Assembly: GCA_039720395.1 (NCBI GenBank)
Contig: CM077832.1
Coordinates: forward strand, 11,797,967-11,861,966
Direction: 5' to 3'
Origin: Liquidambar formosana
Taxonomy: Eukaryota > Streptophyta > Magnoliopsida > Saxifragales > Altingiaceae
Length of the DNA stretch: 64,000 nt
Shown: positions 1 through 11,713 of the stretch, one piece after another
How positions within the stretch are numbered: position 1 is the stretch's first letter
How the letters are laid out: the number at the start of each line of letters is the position of its first letter
Position numbers and translations under genes: made by a program
The notes under the pieces: model-generated
What the model was told of the DNA's origin: nothing
Databases searched by the model: none
The model's input: only the letters and a program-made list of their open reading frames with translations

Positions 1-371
1 GTGCTTGTATTATGTAATATTGTAGTAATGTATTAGAAATACCTCTATTCGTGATCTGATATGTGTGTGTGTGTGTGTGTGTGTGTGAGAAAGGAGAGAT
101 CCAGATCTAGTAAAAATTAGGAATATAGAGGCTAATAAGGAGGGTAAAATAGGGTTTTTATACCATAAAGGGTAAAATGGGGATAATGTTATTTAAATTT
201 GGTTACATGCATTGCATGTGCAAATTTAGAAGCAATTCCGTTCGGTCAACAAATGGTTTTTAACGGTGGACCCCAAATTGAAACCAAATTAATACTTTAG
301 GTACCAAATTGACGTAATTGAAATTTAGGACCCTTAAGGGAAACGTGGCCTAAACTCTGGACCCTTAAGTG
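1..371. other. left-edge intergenic DNA
   Basis: No gene is seen here. The stretch holds a (TG)n run at 62-87 and AT-rich DNA with repeated 'accaaatt' phrases. It is the left flank of the retrotransposon at 377; its last bases, CAATT at 372-376, are the left target-site duplication. Confidence 0.6.
62..87. repeat. (TG)n microsatellite
   Basis: Thirteen uninterrupted TG units are visible. Confidence 0.95.
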
Positions 372-376
372 CAATT

Positions 377-1592
377 TGAAATTCCAGTTATATTGACCCT
401 ACAATTCCTAGAAGGGGGGTTGAATAGGTATTCCAATTAATCTTACCAAATTTTAATTATCAACACCTTAAATCCTTATTAACACAATCAAATCAATCAC
501 ACAGCAGATATAAAAGCAAGTAAAAATTGCACAAGAGATTTTTACGTGGAAAACCCTAGATAGGAAAAACCACGGGACCTAGTCTAGTTGAAGCAAATCC
601 ACTATGAACTTAATGAGTACAAGACACACTTACAGACCACAAGGACTCAAGCAATTGTCTTCACTCCCTACGATTGCACATGATCGATCTCCGTCTTCAC
701 AGCTTTGGTCGCAATCAACCTCTTCACAGCGATTCCTTCTAGCACAAACTCGTAAGCTCGATCACCGTCGCAACGGACTCACAATCATCCAAGGATGTGA
801 AATAATATGTGGTTTGAAGGTTTCTAGAGCATGAATGTGAAAACCTAAGTTAAAGTGCTCTAGAGAGGTTTTGAGAAGATGAGCTTTTGAAAACCTAATT
901 GGGAGAGGCTTGCTTAGCCCTCTCAATGGTAAAAGACTCTATTTATATAGTCTAAGAAACCCCAAGTGGTTGTACCACGTTTTGGTGTTAAAAAGGCAAG
1001 TTTTAAAACTTTAAAATCTGTTTTTTATGAGTCCGGATTGATCCGAGGTCATGCCGGATCGACCCGCGTTGACAGAGTCAAAACAACATTTCTAGAGCAG
1101 TATGGATCGATCCACCTGATTGATCCACCTTGGCAGAATCAAAAACTGCAATTCTAAAATAGCATGGATCGATCCACCAATGCCATGGATCGATCCACCA
1201 AGGCAGAATCGAAAAATGGCTTTTTAAAATAGCATGGATTGATCCACCAATACCATGGATCGATCCACCAAAGTAGAATCAAAAATGACTTTTTAAAATA
1301 GTGTGGATCGATCCACCAAGGCCATGGATCGATCCACAAAGGCAGAACAACCTCAAAAGCAATAAAAATCATTTTCAAAACCATTTTTATAAATAACGAA
1401 ATATTGAAAAAGATTTGAAATGATTTTAAACATTAAAACGCAGCCTTCTACAGACACTTACCCTTCCCAAGGACAATTATGAGTCGAAGCTTTGAAATCC
1501 ACATTTTGTCTCTCACCAATCTTCACGACACATAAGACAACAATTACACCATTGACACGGAATTTGCCAACACGAAAAACATGGACTTTACA
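377..1592 (-). repeat. left LTR (3' LTR of the Sirevirus-type element)
   Basis: This 1216-bp LTR matches 9220-10364 along its length. It is longer than its partner mainly because it carries about one more unit of the palindromic array near 1165-1345. It starts TGAAATTCC and ends GGACTTTACA on the plus strand. A TATA motif on the minus strand (plus-strand CTATTTATATAG) lies at 939-950. Confidence 0.93.
1030..1340. repeat. palindrome array TGGATCGATCCA in the LTR
   Basis: About ten copies of the self-complementary motif GGATCGATCC or one-base variants lie in the U3 part of the LTR, upstream of its TATA box in transcription sense. They are embedded in a longer unit containing 'aaggcagaatc' and 'tttttaaaatagc'. 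Sirevirus LTRs are known to carry repeated palindromic motifs, so this fits the family. Confidence 0.85.
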
Positions 1593-1607
1593 ATCTCCCC
1601 CTTTGGT
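1593..1607 (-). other. polypurine tract of the retrotransposon
   Basis: On the minus strand the sequence ACCAAAGGGGGAGAT ends exactly where the 3' LTR begins with TGTAAAGTCC. This is the position and composition of a plus-strand primer. A second purine-rich block of this type (plus-strand ctcctcctttttttaaag, about 1865-1882) lies upstream in element sense, consistent with the multiple polypurine tracts reported for Sireviruses. Confidence 0.85.
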
Positions 1608-1896
1608 AATTTCGTGACAAAACCAACCTAAATCTCGACATGAGATATAAGACTTATTCCCAAACCACCAAACTGAACAAATCCTATACTCACTATGAGA
1701 AATACAACTCAAGAAAGAAATATTACATAAAAAGAACTAGCAACTCAGACTCTTACTCAACTGCAATACTCAACCTGTGATCTGCAAGCATGAGATAAAG
1801 AAGACCAAGCATAATATCATAGAAATAAAAAAAACTAACAACAAACATAAACAAATATAATCACTCTCCTCCTTTTTTTAAAGAATTGTCAAAGCA

Positions 1897-3300
1897 CTAA
1901 ATAAGTAGGGAATAGCAGAGAAACAAAACACAGAGCCACAAAATGCCATAACTAAATGGCCAACCACCATAAACGCCCAAACTACTGAGATTGCAAAAAA
2001 ACCAAAGAAAACACAACCAAGAAAAACTAGAAACTACAGGCCATAACCACTGGCCATCACCACGACCCCGAGGAGGTAACAGAGGCAGAAGGCCATCACG
2101 AGCAGCCAAGTGAGCCTCAATCCGAGACATCCGATCACCCAGCTCAGTCAAAGCCTCCATAATTTGAGTAAACTGATCTGTAGTAAGAGGCGTAGGAGCA
2201 GGAGGCGCAACATGAAGGGGCATGGTGGAGGTAGACGTATCAGAAGCAAAACGAGCATGTTTCCCTTTCCGTTGCCCTGAATTCTGATGCAAGGTTACAT
2301 CAGAGATGGCACGCTGTTGATCACAAAACTGTATATCTGCCGGGACCCCCTTGGAAAGCAACATATTGGAGATCAAGAGGCCGAAAGGCAACCCAGTCGA
2401 GGTAGAGGTAACGTGAGATGCCTGGTAAACTAGCTGGACAATCAATGAAGCCAAGTCTATAGTATGACCAACACCCATGGCATATAAAAACCGTGCACGC
2501 TCAACAGAAACCTCCGACTGATGGGTAGTGACTAGAATTGTATTGCACACCACTTTATGAAGGACTTGATAGTTTTCCGTCATGGAATTGGCACGAAGCA
2601 CACCCTTGACTGCAATTGGTCAGCCGCACAAGGTAGCATACACATCAGAGATCGACGGAGATGGAGAGGAAGAATCAGATGGAATGTGGGGGGAGTCAAC
2701 CCTTCTCAAACCAAGAAACCGAGCAACAGTTTACGCAGAAAACTCAATCTCAGTACCCAAAACATTGGAATGCAACCTCCACTCACCAGTATCCTAGTCA
2801 GAAAAGTTGGCATAGAAAATCTAAACTAACCGGGGATAAACGCGACCTTCCAAGTTCAGAATAGGGCGCCAATGACGATGTTGAAATTGCCGATTGACAA
2901 ACCCATTGGCGATCCCATCAAGGTCCACAACTCACTCATATAACACTTTCCAACGGGAAAAATGAGAAAGATAGGTCTGCTTGGAGTCAGGAACACTCCA
3001 CCACGACTCAACCACCTCAAGACTCATCACCATGGAAGCAAGCACATCAGTCCCAACCACCTCATCATGGGGCAACTTAGAATCACCCTCATCAACAGGA
3101 GATGAGGTAGGATCCTCCTTACTAGACGAACTAGAGGCAAAACTCTCTGAAGGCGTAGGAGAGCGAGGCATACGCTTGTTCTTGCCTTTTCCTATAGGAA
3201 TGGCCTTGCCTTTGCCTTTGTCTTTGTCAGAGTCATTGGCTTGGCCTCGGCTCCGACCACGGCTTGTACCATCAGACTCAGAAATCACAATGCCCTTGGC
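1897..3300 (-). pseudogene. envelope-position ORF remnant of the retrotransposon
   Basis: Two open stretches in minus sense, separated by stops, cover this region. The first (3288 down to 2932) starts with a low-complexity region rich in Lys, Gly, Ser and Asp. The second (2601 down to 1897) contains a segment with 'VERARFLYAMGVGHTIDL' and 'TGLPFGLLISNMLLSKGV', which resembles the 'putative plant transposon protein' domain often found downstream of pol in Sireviruses. It ends in a short coiled-coil-like stretch with 'ALTELGDRMSRIEAHLA'. In-frame stops interrupt the central part, so it is non-functional. The envelope role of such ORFs is unproven even in intact relatives. Confidence 0.65.
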
Positions 3301-5943
3301 CCGGCCACGGCCACGCCCTAGAACCTCGAGCCATCAGCACACACATCAGCATAACGCCTAACTCAAGCAACATGGTAGCCAGCAAAAATAGGACACAACA
3401 GCCGAGACAAGCAACAAGGGGCACACTCCAAGTTAAGTAGCACAGAAGGCCTCACAGCATACACCATTGTTCACACATGCAGCAATTTAAAAACCCCAAA
3501 GCAGACTTTAAGCCAAGAACACAGGAGCATTGGCAAAGGCCAAAACCAAACACAACTATGGGCATCACTACCCTCTAGGCACTAGCACTATAGCCCCGAG
3601 ACAAATATAATCAAGCACCAGAAAACATGATCCAACAATCACCAAGGCAGGCCAATGAATGCCAAACACAGTCAAGGAGAGAAAATCAAAGACTAAAACT
3701 TGAATCCTGTCAAGACTAAGCTCCCACCAAGGCCAAACCACAACCAACGACCACTGGCAGTCCAATGAAGTCCAACCACAATAGGAAAATCCCCCACACC
3801 AAGTCAACAAACCGTTAGCAAATTCAAACCCAGTAACTAAAGTCACTAAACACAAACTAAGTACCCAACAGTAACAAGTCACCACTAGCAGATTAGCAAG
3901 GGTCAAAGCAATATAGGGAAAGGAGGGGACCCAAGCAAAACCATACACATCCTTCAATCCAAGAGTAGAAACCACAGAACCAAAGAATCTAAGTCAAGAA
4001 AATGTCCAATGACACACAGGGTCCAAAGCAACACAGCGCAGGCAATAAAACAAGGCCCAAGTCCACCCTAGCAAATCAAAACTGCGGAACAACCTTTCAG
4101 CCAAAAACTAAGTAAATACCACTGTCCTGTAGGCACTGGGCAGCAACAAAAACAAAAAGGGAAACCAAGAGCAATCCTGCCCAAGCCCTGCAAGCCAAGA
4201 ACCAAAAACCCCAGTATCTACAGCCCCCAGCACCGAAACACCAAACACAGCAATGATTGCCCACAAACAAGGAAACCATAACAAATTACCAAATCCGAGA
4301 AGCAAATCACAGCAAAGAAATGGTCAAGAGAGAAACATAGTGCGAGAGAGAGGCAAGCATCAAAAATGGAACACCACGCACACGCACACGGCAGGAAGAG
4401 GAGATCACCGAAAATAGAGAATCGACGGGAAGAATGGTTGTTGGAGAAGGAGGGTGACAGCACACCAATGACGAGAAGAACCAGAGAGACTCGAAGTAGA
4501 GGAAGAACGGCGGTGAGGAAGAAACGCCGGAACATGGACACCGGAGTGGAAAGAGAATGGGACGGTGAAATTAGGGCTCGAATTAGGAAAGTGAAGGAGA
4601 AGAAGGAAAAAAAATAAAAATAAAAAAAGAAATGAGAAGAAGGAAATGGGTTTCCAACCCGACAGCAGAGCCTGGGTAAGAACAAGCCCAACCTGAAAAA
4701 AAATGGATGCCCGAAAGAAAAAAATTAATAAAACCAAACTCCCTCTGAATACAATAACACTCAAAACCAACAAAAAAAACAAAAAAAAAAACCTTGTACC
4801 TCCCCCTAAATAAAATAAAAGAAATTAAAAAAAAATAACAATAAAAGAAACTCCCCCAAAAAAACTTCAAACATCCCTAAAAAAAAAAAAAAAAAAAAAC
4901 AAACAAACTCCTCTTAAATTATGACAAAGCAATGAAGTCACAGTGCACGTCAAGAAGGGAGATACCAGCATATAAAATAGGCACTAAAAAGTGAGACATG
5001 TAATCCATATAAGAAAATGAGTCGAAAAGCTAATAACCAGTTTAGCAACAAAGGTTTGCAACTTAGGCTCAATTAGAGAAAATTAACAGGAAAATTTACA
5101 TGCCAAGTGAAGGAGATGCACTATCAATGCCAAGGGGTTAATGAACTAAAACTAAGCCCGATAAACTATAATTCATAATTCCAAGAAATTGAGAAGAAGA
5201 TTCAAACCATGTTAAGTACGAAAAGATTGCTTTTCACCCTTTGGAATAGTTTCTTTTTCTTTTTCTACGAGCTGTGGGAATTATGTTGTAAGTATCAACA
5301 GTTTGTACCTTTCCCAAATTCCTTTTGGAATATATCTTTTTGTCTTGAAGCTTAACATCAATATATTTTTTCTTTTTAACATGATAGCTTTCACACTTTC
5401 ACGCAGCCAGCCCTCTCCATGAATTACCTCACGTTGGCTTCAAATAACGTGAAGGTAGCCCTTTTCATGAGACAGGGGGATATGCATAACATATAGGTCA
5501 TTCAAATTCACGAATTCCCAGGAATATTAAGGCAAAGATTAACACGACAAAGTTTTAGCCTAAAAACCCCAAAAACATAGAATAGTGGTGCAGTGAAAAG
5601 TGCAAGCATGTAAACCACTGAAATATTCCACTAACCATGCATGAGAGAACAAGCCGAAATATCAAACTAATTAACTTGACAACCTCAGCTCACTATCATA
5701 ATCAGGAACAAACCGTCTCAAATGTTAGTGCAAATCATATAAAACTGACAACCAACAGAACAAGAAATGCAAGAACTCATATTAAAATCTTTTTGTGTTT
5801 TCTTAATCAAAATGATACAAAAAAAAATAATAATAAAAAAATAATCTCACACGAAAGCAATAAATCCTACACTATCCTATATACCCAGAATAAGATAGAA
5901 CAAGAAGGAACATGCTGGGATATAGAAAGACAAGCACATAACC
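3301..5943 (-). other. non-coding internal region between pol and the envelope-position ORF
   Basis: This 2.6-kb part of the retrotransposon has no convincing coding frame. It includes a stretch at 4360-4620 that in minus sense reads like a plant leader (AACCCTAATTTCACC phrase followed by GC-richer sequence) and may be captured host DNA. An A-rich block lies at 4610-4900. Short open frames here are biased by base composition and match nothing I recognise. Confidence 0.5.
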
Positions 5944-6909
5944 TCACTCAACTGAGCAAACACCAATAGATTTCCGAAAGGATTCAAACCTAAGAGAATC
6001 TAAAGGTTTAGTGAAAAGATCTGCTAATTGACTCTCAGTAGGAACAAACTCTAATGAAATCACTTTTTCTTCAACCAAGTTGCGAATAAAGTGATGACGA
6101 ATATCAATGTGTTTAGTCCTAGAGTGCTGAACAGGATTCTTAGAGATATTAATGGCACTAGTATTATCACAATGAACAACCATAGTACCCTGCTCAATCC
6201 TATAATCCTGTAACATCTGCTTCATCCACATGAGTTGAGTGCAGCAACTCCCAGCGGCTATGTACTCGGCTTTAGTAGTAGATAGAGATATACAATTCTG
6301 TTTCTTATTAAGCCGAGATACTAAACAATTACCCACATAAAAACAGCCATCAGTAGTACTCTTCCTATCATCCACATTTCCGGTCCAGTCGGCATCGGAA
6401 TATCCAGTAACTTCGGAATTCGTATCAAACGAATACCAAAGGCCAAAATCAAGTGTACCACCCACATATCGGATGATACGCTTCACTGATTCCACATGAG
6501 ACTTCTTTGGAGCAGCCTGATAACGAGTACATGCACCCACACTAAATGAAATATCAAGACGACTAGCAGTCAAGTACAACAAGCTACCAATCATACTTCT
6601 ATACACAGTGTGATCTACATCCTCACCTAAAACATCCTTACTAAGCTTCAATGTCGTACTCATAGGAGTACGAGCATGCTTAGCATTCTCTAAACCGAAC
6701 TTCTTAACCAAATCCTTAGCATACTTGCTTTGAGATATGAAAATCCCATCACCAAGTTGCTTAACTTGAAGACCTAAGAAGTAGATCAGCTCACCCACCA
6801 TACTCATTTCAAACTCTCTTTTCATCTCATCAGCAAATTTATGAACAAGTGGGTCAGACATTGAACCAAACACTATATCATCCACATAGATCTGTGCAAT
6901 GACAATCAC
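5944..6909 (-). pseudogene. copia pol 3' part: reverse transcriptase end and RNase H
   Basis: The 321-codon open stretch begins near the reverse transcriptase active site YVDDIVFG. It continues through 'SLLYLTASRLDI' and ends with the copia RNase H domain. RNase H is recognisable from 'GYSDADWTGN', 'KSTTDGCFYVG', 'TKAEYIAA' and 'HSRTKHIDIRHHFIR'. The family copies RNA into DNA and degrades the RNA strand inside virus-like particles. This segment is open to its natural C terminus, but it is separated from the upstream part by a frameshift near 6910-6955 and so is not part of one polyprotein. Confidence 0.9.
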
Positions 6910-6951
6910 ACTCCTAACTTTCCTAATGAATAAGGTCCTATCAACTTCCCC

Positions 6952-8130
6952 TCATGAAAAGCCTCTAGCTAACAGATAAGTAGTTAAACACTCATACCAA
7001 TCACGAAGGGCTTGTTTTAAACCATACAGGGCCTTTTTCAATCTAAGCACGTGGTTGGGGTGATGAGGATCTTCAAATCCCTTAGGTTGTTCCACATAGA
7101 CTTTCTCTTGAAGAATGCCATTCAAGAAGGCACTCTTCACATCCATCTGATATAGGGTAAACCTAAGATAGCAAGCTATGGCAAGAAAAAGACGAATGGA
7201 CTCAAGCCTAGCTATAGGAGCAAATGTCTCATCAAAGTCAATGCCCTCTACCTTAGTGTAACTTTGAGCAACTAACCTAGCCTTATTTCTAACAATGGTA
7301 CCACTTTCATCAGATTTATTTTTAAAGATCCATTTGGTACCAATGATATTAACATTTTTAGGCCTAGGCACAAGATACCACACATCATTCCTAACAAATT
7401 GACTGAGCTCTTCATGTATGGCAGCAATCCAATACTCATCTTTTAGAGCTTCAATCACATTTTTCGGCTCTATAGTGGAAATGTAGCACAGATGACTAAC
7501 CTCATTCCTCACCTGTCTACGGGTCTTCATCCTATCAGTGACTTCACCTATAACAAGACTAGGTGGATGATTAAGCTTGACCCTCGCCGATGGTTCTAGA
7601 ATAGACGACGGCTCTTGGGAGGTAGGAGCTATCTTACTAATAGAATTAGATTCATCCTTTTCCAACGTGGAAGAAGGAGAATCCTTAGACTCAGCAATAA
7701 GCTCATCCTCATCCTCTTCTATAGACTCAACATTCACAGGATCAGTGGAAGCATCATCTACAACGACATTGACAGACTCCATAACAGTAAATGTCCTAAG
7801 ATTATAAACCCTATATACCTTACTATTAATGGAATAGCCTAGAAAGATACCCTCATCACTCCTAGAATCAAATTTTCCTAGGCTCTCTCTATCACAGAGG
7901 ATGTAACACTTACTCCTAAATATATGGAAGTACCTAAGGTTAGGCTTCTTACCTTTCCACATCTCATAGCCAGTCTGGCTAGTCCTGGGTCTCAGATAGA
8001 CCCTATTTATGATATGACAAGCTGTGTTGACAGCTTCTCCCCAAAATTTCTTTGGCAAATTCTTGCCATGAAGCATCACACAAGCCATCTCCTGAATAAC
8101 CCTATTTTTTCTTTCTACAACTCCATTCAT
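6952..8130 (-). pseudogene. copia pol middle part: integrase C terminus and reverse transcriptase
   Basis: The 392-codon stretch starts at the end of the integrase core ('NGVVERKNRVIQEMA', containing the third acidic residue). It includes the integrase C-terminal region with 'FWGEAVNTACHIINR' and 'GIFLGYSINSK'. An acidic linker follows, then the copia reverse transcriptase domain with 'IIGTKWIFKNK', 'FDETFAPIARLESIRL' and 'YQMDVKSAFLNG'. It stops just before the YVDD active-site region, which continues in another frame at 6909. Together the two stretches show a near-complete but frame-broken pol. Confidence 0.9.
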
Positions 8131-8424
8131 CTGAGGGTTTTAGGAGGTGAAAACTCATGCATAATGCCACGCTCATCACAATAGGCCTCAAACTCAGAAT
8201 AATCGAACTCACGACCAAGATCACTTCTTATCCGAGTTATGAGATACCTTTTCTCATTTTTGAACATGCTGGCATATAGTCTTGAAGCATCCAAATGCTT
8301 CGGCCTTATCTCTCAACAAAGCAATCCAAGTATATCTAGAAAAATCATAAACCATCACAAGGATATGCTAGCTTCCTACCACCTATGGTCTTTGTCCTAG
8401 AAAGACCCATGAGATCTATATGAA
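8131..8424 (-). pseudogene. integrase core remnant, multiply frameshifted
   Basis: Translated in shifting minus frames, this stretch shows the integrase core phrases 'LIHIDLMG' (first Asp) and 'RSDLGREFDYSEFEAYCD' (second Asp) in the correct order relative to the Glu at about 8120. Stop codons and at least two frame changes lie between them, so no functional integrase can be made. Confidence 0.75.
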
Positions 8425-9137
8425 TCAGCTTAAGACACTAGTGGTAACAATCTCATTTATCTTCCTATGAGAACACTTAATCTGTTTCCCTAGCTGACAA
8501 AGACCACAAACACTTTTAGGAGACTTACCTAGTTTGGGCACACTGCTAACACACTCTCTTCTATTAAGACGAGTAAGATCTTTATTATCTTCAATGGAAG
8601 TAATCTTAGGAAGAAACCTGAGAGGTAAAGACCTAAGAATTTTCCTATTAATAGTAGCATCAGACAACTCATCACCTAAGGAAAATCTAGAGTTAACAAT
8701 GTCACTCAGCCTAGCATTAAAATCATCAAACACTTCATCTTCTTTCATAGTTTCTTTTTCATACATAGAAGTAAGCATTTGAATTTTTGTATTTTTCACA
8801 GATATGGTTCCTTCATGAGTTTTCTCAAGAATATTCCAGGCTTCTTTTGCATATTCACAATGAGCTACCCTTCGAAATTCATCGCGGGATATTCCATTGA
8901 AAATAGCATTGATTCCTTTGGAATTCCATTTAAGTTCTTCATAATCCTCTTTAGTCCATTGAACGCTAGGCTTGTCAACAGACACACCTTCCACAACCAC
9001 CTTGGGTGGAGTGTATCCATCAATCACAGCTAGCCACACTCTCTCATCATTGATTTGAGATAGGCTCGTATGAGGGCTTTCCAATACCCATAGTCCTTAC
9101 CATTAATGAATGGTATTAAAGGTTTCACACGGTCCAT
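8425..9137 (-). pseudogene. gag remnant fused by deletion to the pre-integrase zinc-binding region
   Basis: The probable gag start is the ATG at 9137 (minus), preceding 'FINGKDYGYWKALIRAYLKS', typical of Sirevirus-like gag. A frameshift near 9060 separates this from the longer part. That part carries the gag core with 'VQWTKEDYEELKWNSKG' and 'CEYAKEAWNILEKTHEGT'. After 'NKDLTRLN' the sequence jumps to 'CGLCQLGKQIKCSH', a pre-integrase motif that normally lies several hundred residues downstream. The CCHC zinc knuckle and aspartic protease are therefore deleted. Confidence 0.85.
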
Positions 9138-9205
9138 ATTACCGGAAAAAAAAAAAAAAAAACAAAGATCAGCACTCAGGCTGTAAAACCTTAAGAGTGA
9201 ACCTC

Positions 9206-9217
9206 GCTCTGATACCA
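9206..9217 (-). other. primer binding site for tRNA-iMet
   Basis: On the minus strand the 12-mer TGGTATCAGAGC lies two bases inside the right (5') LTR. It is complementary to the 3' end of plant initiator methionine tRNA, the standard primer of copia elements. Confidence 0.95.
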
Positions 9218-9219
9218 AT

Positions 9220-10364
9220 TGAAATTCCGGTTATATTGACCCTACAATACCTAGAAGGGGGGTTTAATAGGTATTCCAATTAATCTTACTAGATTTTAAT
9301 TATCAACACCTTAAATCCTTATTAACACAATCAAATCAATCACACAGCAGATATAAAAGCAAGTAAAAAGTGCACAAGAGATTTTTACGTGGAAAACCCT
9401 AGATAGGAAAAACCACGGGACCTAGTCCAGTTGAAGCAAATTCACTATGAACTCAATGAGTACAAGACACACTTACAGACCATAAGGACTCAAGCAATTG
9501 TCTTCACTCCCACGATCGCACACGATCAATCTCCGTCTTCATGGCTTTGGTTGCAACCAACCTCTTCACAGCGATTCCTTCTAACACGAACTCTCAAGCT
9601 CGATCACCGTCGCAATGGACTCATAATCATCCAAGGATGTAAAATAATATGTGGTTTGAAGGTCTCTAGAGCATGAATGTGAAAACCTAGGTTAAAGTGC
9701 TCTAGAGAGGTTTTGAGAAGATGAGCTTTCGAAAACCTAATTGGGAAAGGCTTGCTTAGCCCTCTCAATGGTAAAAGACTCTATTTATATAGTCTAAGAA
9801 ACCCCAAGTGGTTGCACCACGTTTTGGTGTTAAAAAGGCAAGTTTTAAAACTTTAAAATCTGTTTTTTACGAGCCCGGATCGATCCAAGGCCATGTCGGA
9901 TCGATCCACGTTGACAAAGTCAAAACAGCATTTCTAGAGCAGTATGGATCAATCCACCTCAGCCATGGATTGATCCACCTTGGCAGAATCAAAAACTGCA
10001 ATTCTAAAATAGCATGGATCGATCCACCAATGCCATGGATCGATCCACCAAGGCAGAATCGAAAAATGGCTTTTTAAAATAGCATGGATTGATCCACAAA
10101 GGTAGAACAACCTCAAAAGCAATAAAAATCATTTTCAAAACCATTTTTATAAATAACGAAATATTGAAAAAGATTTGAAATGATTTTAAACATTAAAACG
10201 CAGCCTTCTACAAACACTTACCCTTCCCAAGAACAATTGTGAGTCGAAGCTTTGAAATCCACACTTTGTCTCAACTTTGCAGCTTCACCAATCTTCACGA
10301 CACATAAGACAACAATTACACCATTGACACGGAATTTGCCAACATGAAAAACATGGACTTTACA
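9220..10364 (-). repeat. right LTR (5' LTR of the Sirevirus-type element)
   Basis: This 1145-bp LTR matches 377-1592. It has fewer palindrome units (about 9890-10095) and about 13 bp ('caactttgcagct', near 10272) absent from the partner. The minus-strand TATA box (plus-strand CTATTTATATAG, 9781-9792) would direct transcription into gag. Confidence 0.93.
9781..9792 (-). promoter_or_regulatory. LTR TATA box
   Basis: In minus sense the sequence CTATATAAATAG sits within the 5' LTR downstream of the palindrome array, where a copia promoter is expected. Confidence 0.6.
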
Positions 10365-10608
10365 CAATTTACCCAAACAAAAAAGTAGAAAAAGAAAGGG
10401 AGAAAGTAGGGTGCATGGGGCGTGGTGGGGGATTATGGATTATTGAGGTTATGGACTCGAGTTCATTAGGACAATACCCTGCCGAAGAATCCAATTAATC
10501 CACCCCAGGCCACTCATCTAAATAACACCCGTCTTGGATTTCTCTGCCATATACCCAAATGCTTTATTGTCAATGGACTAATTGCTCCACCATGGTGCTC
10601 CAAAAGAG

Positions 10609-11483
10609 GTTGATTTTTTCCAACTCTCCCATTCCCCACAACAATGCGAGCTATAGTAACATTCATCAATTGGTTTTTCATTTTCAAGGGTTAACATGCA
10701 AGTATATTTAAAATTCTTTACTGGCCTTTCATCTAGTTGCCTCTTGGGATTTGTGCACTTCCACACATTGGAACTATTGGAAAATTCTCATCACATTAAA
10801 AAAAAAAAAAAAAAAAACCAGCTATTGAGAAAAAATATAATTTAGTACTTCCACACATGGTATTAATGCAACTTAATTGCAACTTGATTGCACTATTTTT
10901 CCCATCACCAAAAAAGAAAAAAAAAAAAAAAAAACAGCCATTATTTCTTTTTGCATTTTGCTCACGTGGTGTATCATCCACATATGCTTTACCTTTACGA
11001 ATCAAATTTCAGCCATTTCCATCAAGTGAGAAAAGTAATATGAATTACATGTTAGAAGTTGATTTTTTCCAACTCTCCCACTCCCCACAACAATGCGAGC
11101 TATAGTAACATTCATCAATTGGTTTTTCATTTTCAAGGGTTAACATGCAAGTATATTTAAAATTCTTTACTGGCCTTTCATCTGGTTGCCTCCTGAGATT
11201 TGTGCACTTCCACACACTGGAACTATTGGAAAATTCTCATCACATTAAAAAATAAATAAAAACCAGCTATTGAGAAAAAATATAATTTAGTACTTCCACA
11301 CATGGTATTAATGCAACTTGATTGCACTATTTTTCCCATCACCAAAAAAGAAAAAAAAAAAACAGCCATTCTTTCTTTTTGGCATTTTGCTCACGTGGTG
11401 TATCATCCACATATGCTTTACCTTTACGAATCAAATTTCAGCCATTTCCATCAAGCGAGAAAAGTAATATGAATTACTTGTTA
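10609..11483. repeat. 449-bp tandem duplication
   Basis: The block 10609-11057 is repeated at 11058-11483 with a few base changes and differing poly-A lengths. Shared landmarks are 'gttgattttttccaactctc', 'tttactggcctttcatctrgttgc' (r is a or g) and 'gctcacgtggtgtatcatcc'. No gene is seen in either copy. Confidence 0.9.
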
Positions 11484-11713
11484 TCTTTTTGTATTCAATA
11501 CCCAAAGTCTCAATGTCTTTCAAAACTTGTGGTGGGACCAACGATTTTTGTTACAATAGTGATAGGCAGCCACGATTTTAGTCCTTATTAAATAAAAAAA
11601 AAAAAAAAAAAATGTTGTGTGGTAGCCTTTATAGAACCAGGACACTGCTTAACAAATTAATTTGCCATTTTACTCTCCTTTCCCTTTCCTCTACCCATTT
11701 TCTACTCCCCAAA

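Larger units (their letters stand above)
377..10364 (-). mobile_element. complete degenerate Sirevirus-type Ty1/copia retrotransposon
   Basis: The element has two LTRs that begin TG and end CA on the plus strand, and a perfect 5-bp target duplication CAATT at 372-376 and 10365-10369. Reading on the minus strand, a tRNA-iMet primer site lies 2 bp inside the right LTR and a polypurine tract abuts the left LTR. The order is gag, integrase, reverse transcriptase, RNase H, the order of Ty1/copia elements. A further ORF region lies between RNase H and the 3' LTR, as in Sireviruses. All frames are broken and the gag-protease junction is deleted, so it cannot encode its own proteins. The LTRs differ at a few positions per hundred, indicating an insertion that is neither very recent nor ancient. 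Confidence 0.93.

Noticed and set aside
2557..3361. Plus-strand open frames opposite the envelope-position ORF
   Set aside because: They are antisense shadows of the minus-strand element ORF.
3568..3975. 135-codon minus frame with many aromatic and hydrophobic residues
   Set aside because: It has no recognisable motif, lies in the non-coding interior of the retrotransposon and has no support from codon pattern or context.
4218..4870. Overlapping minus-strand open frames rich in Phe, Ser and Leu
   Set aside because: They arise from A-rich and GA-rich sequence read on the opposite strand, overlap each other in all frames and show no domain.
7577..9033. Plus-strand frames within the pol and gag region
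   Set aside because: They are shadows of the minus-strand polyprotein remnants, which carry all recognisable motifs.
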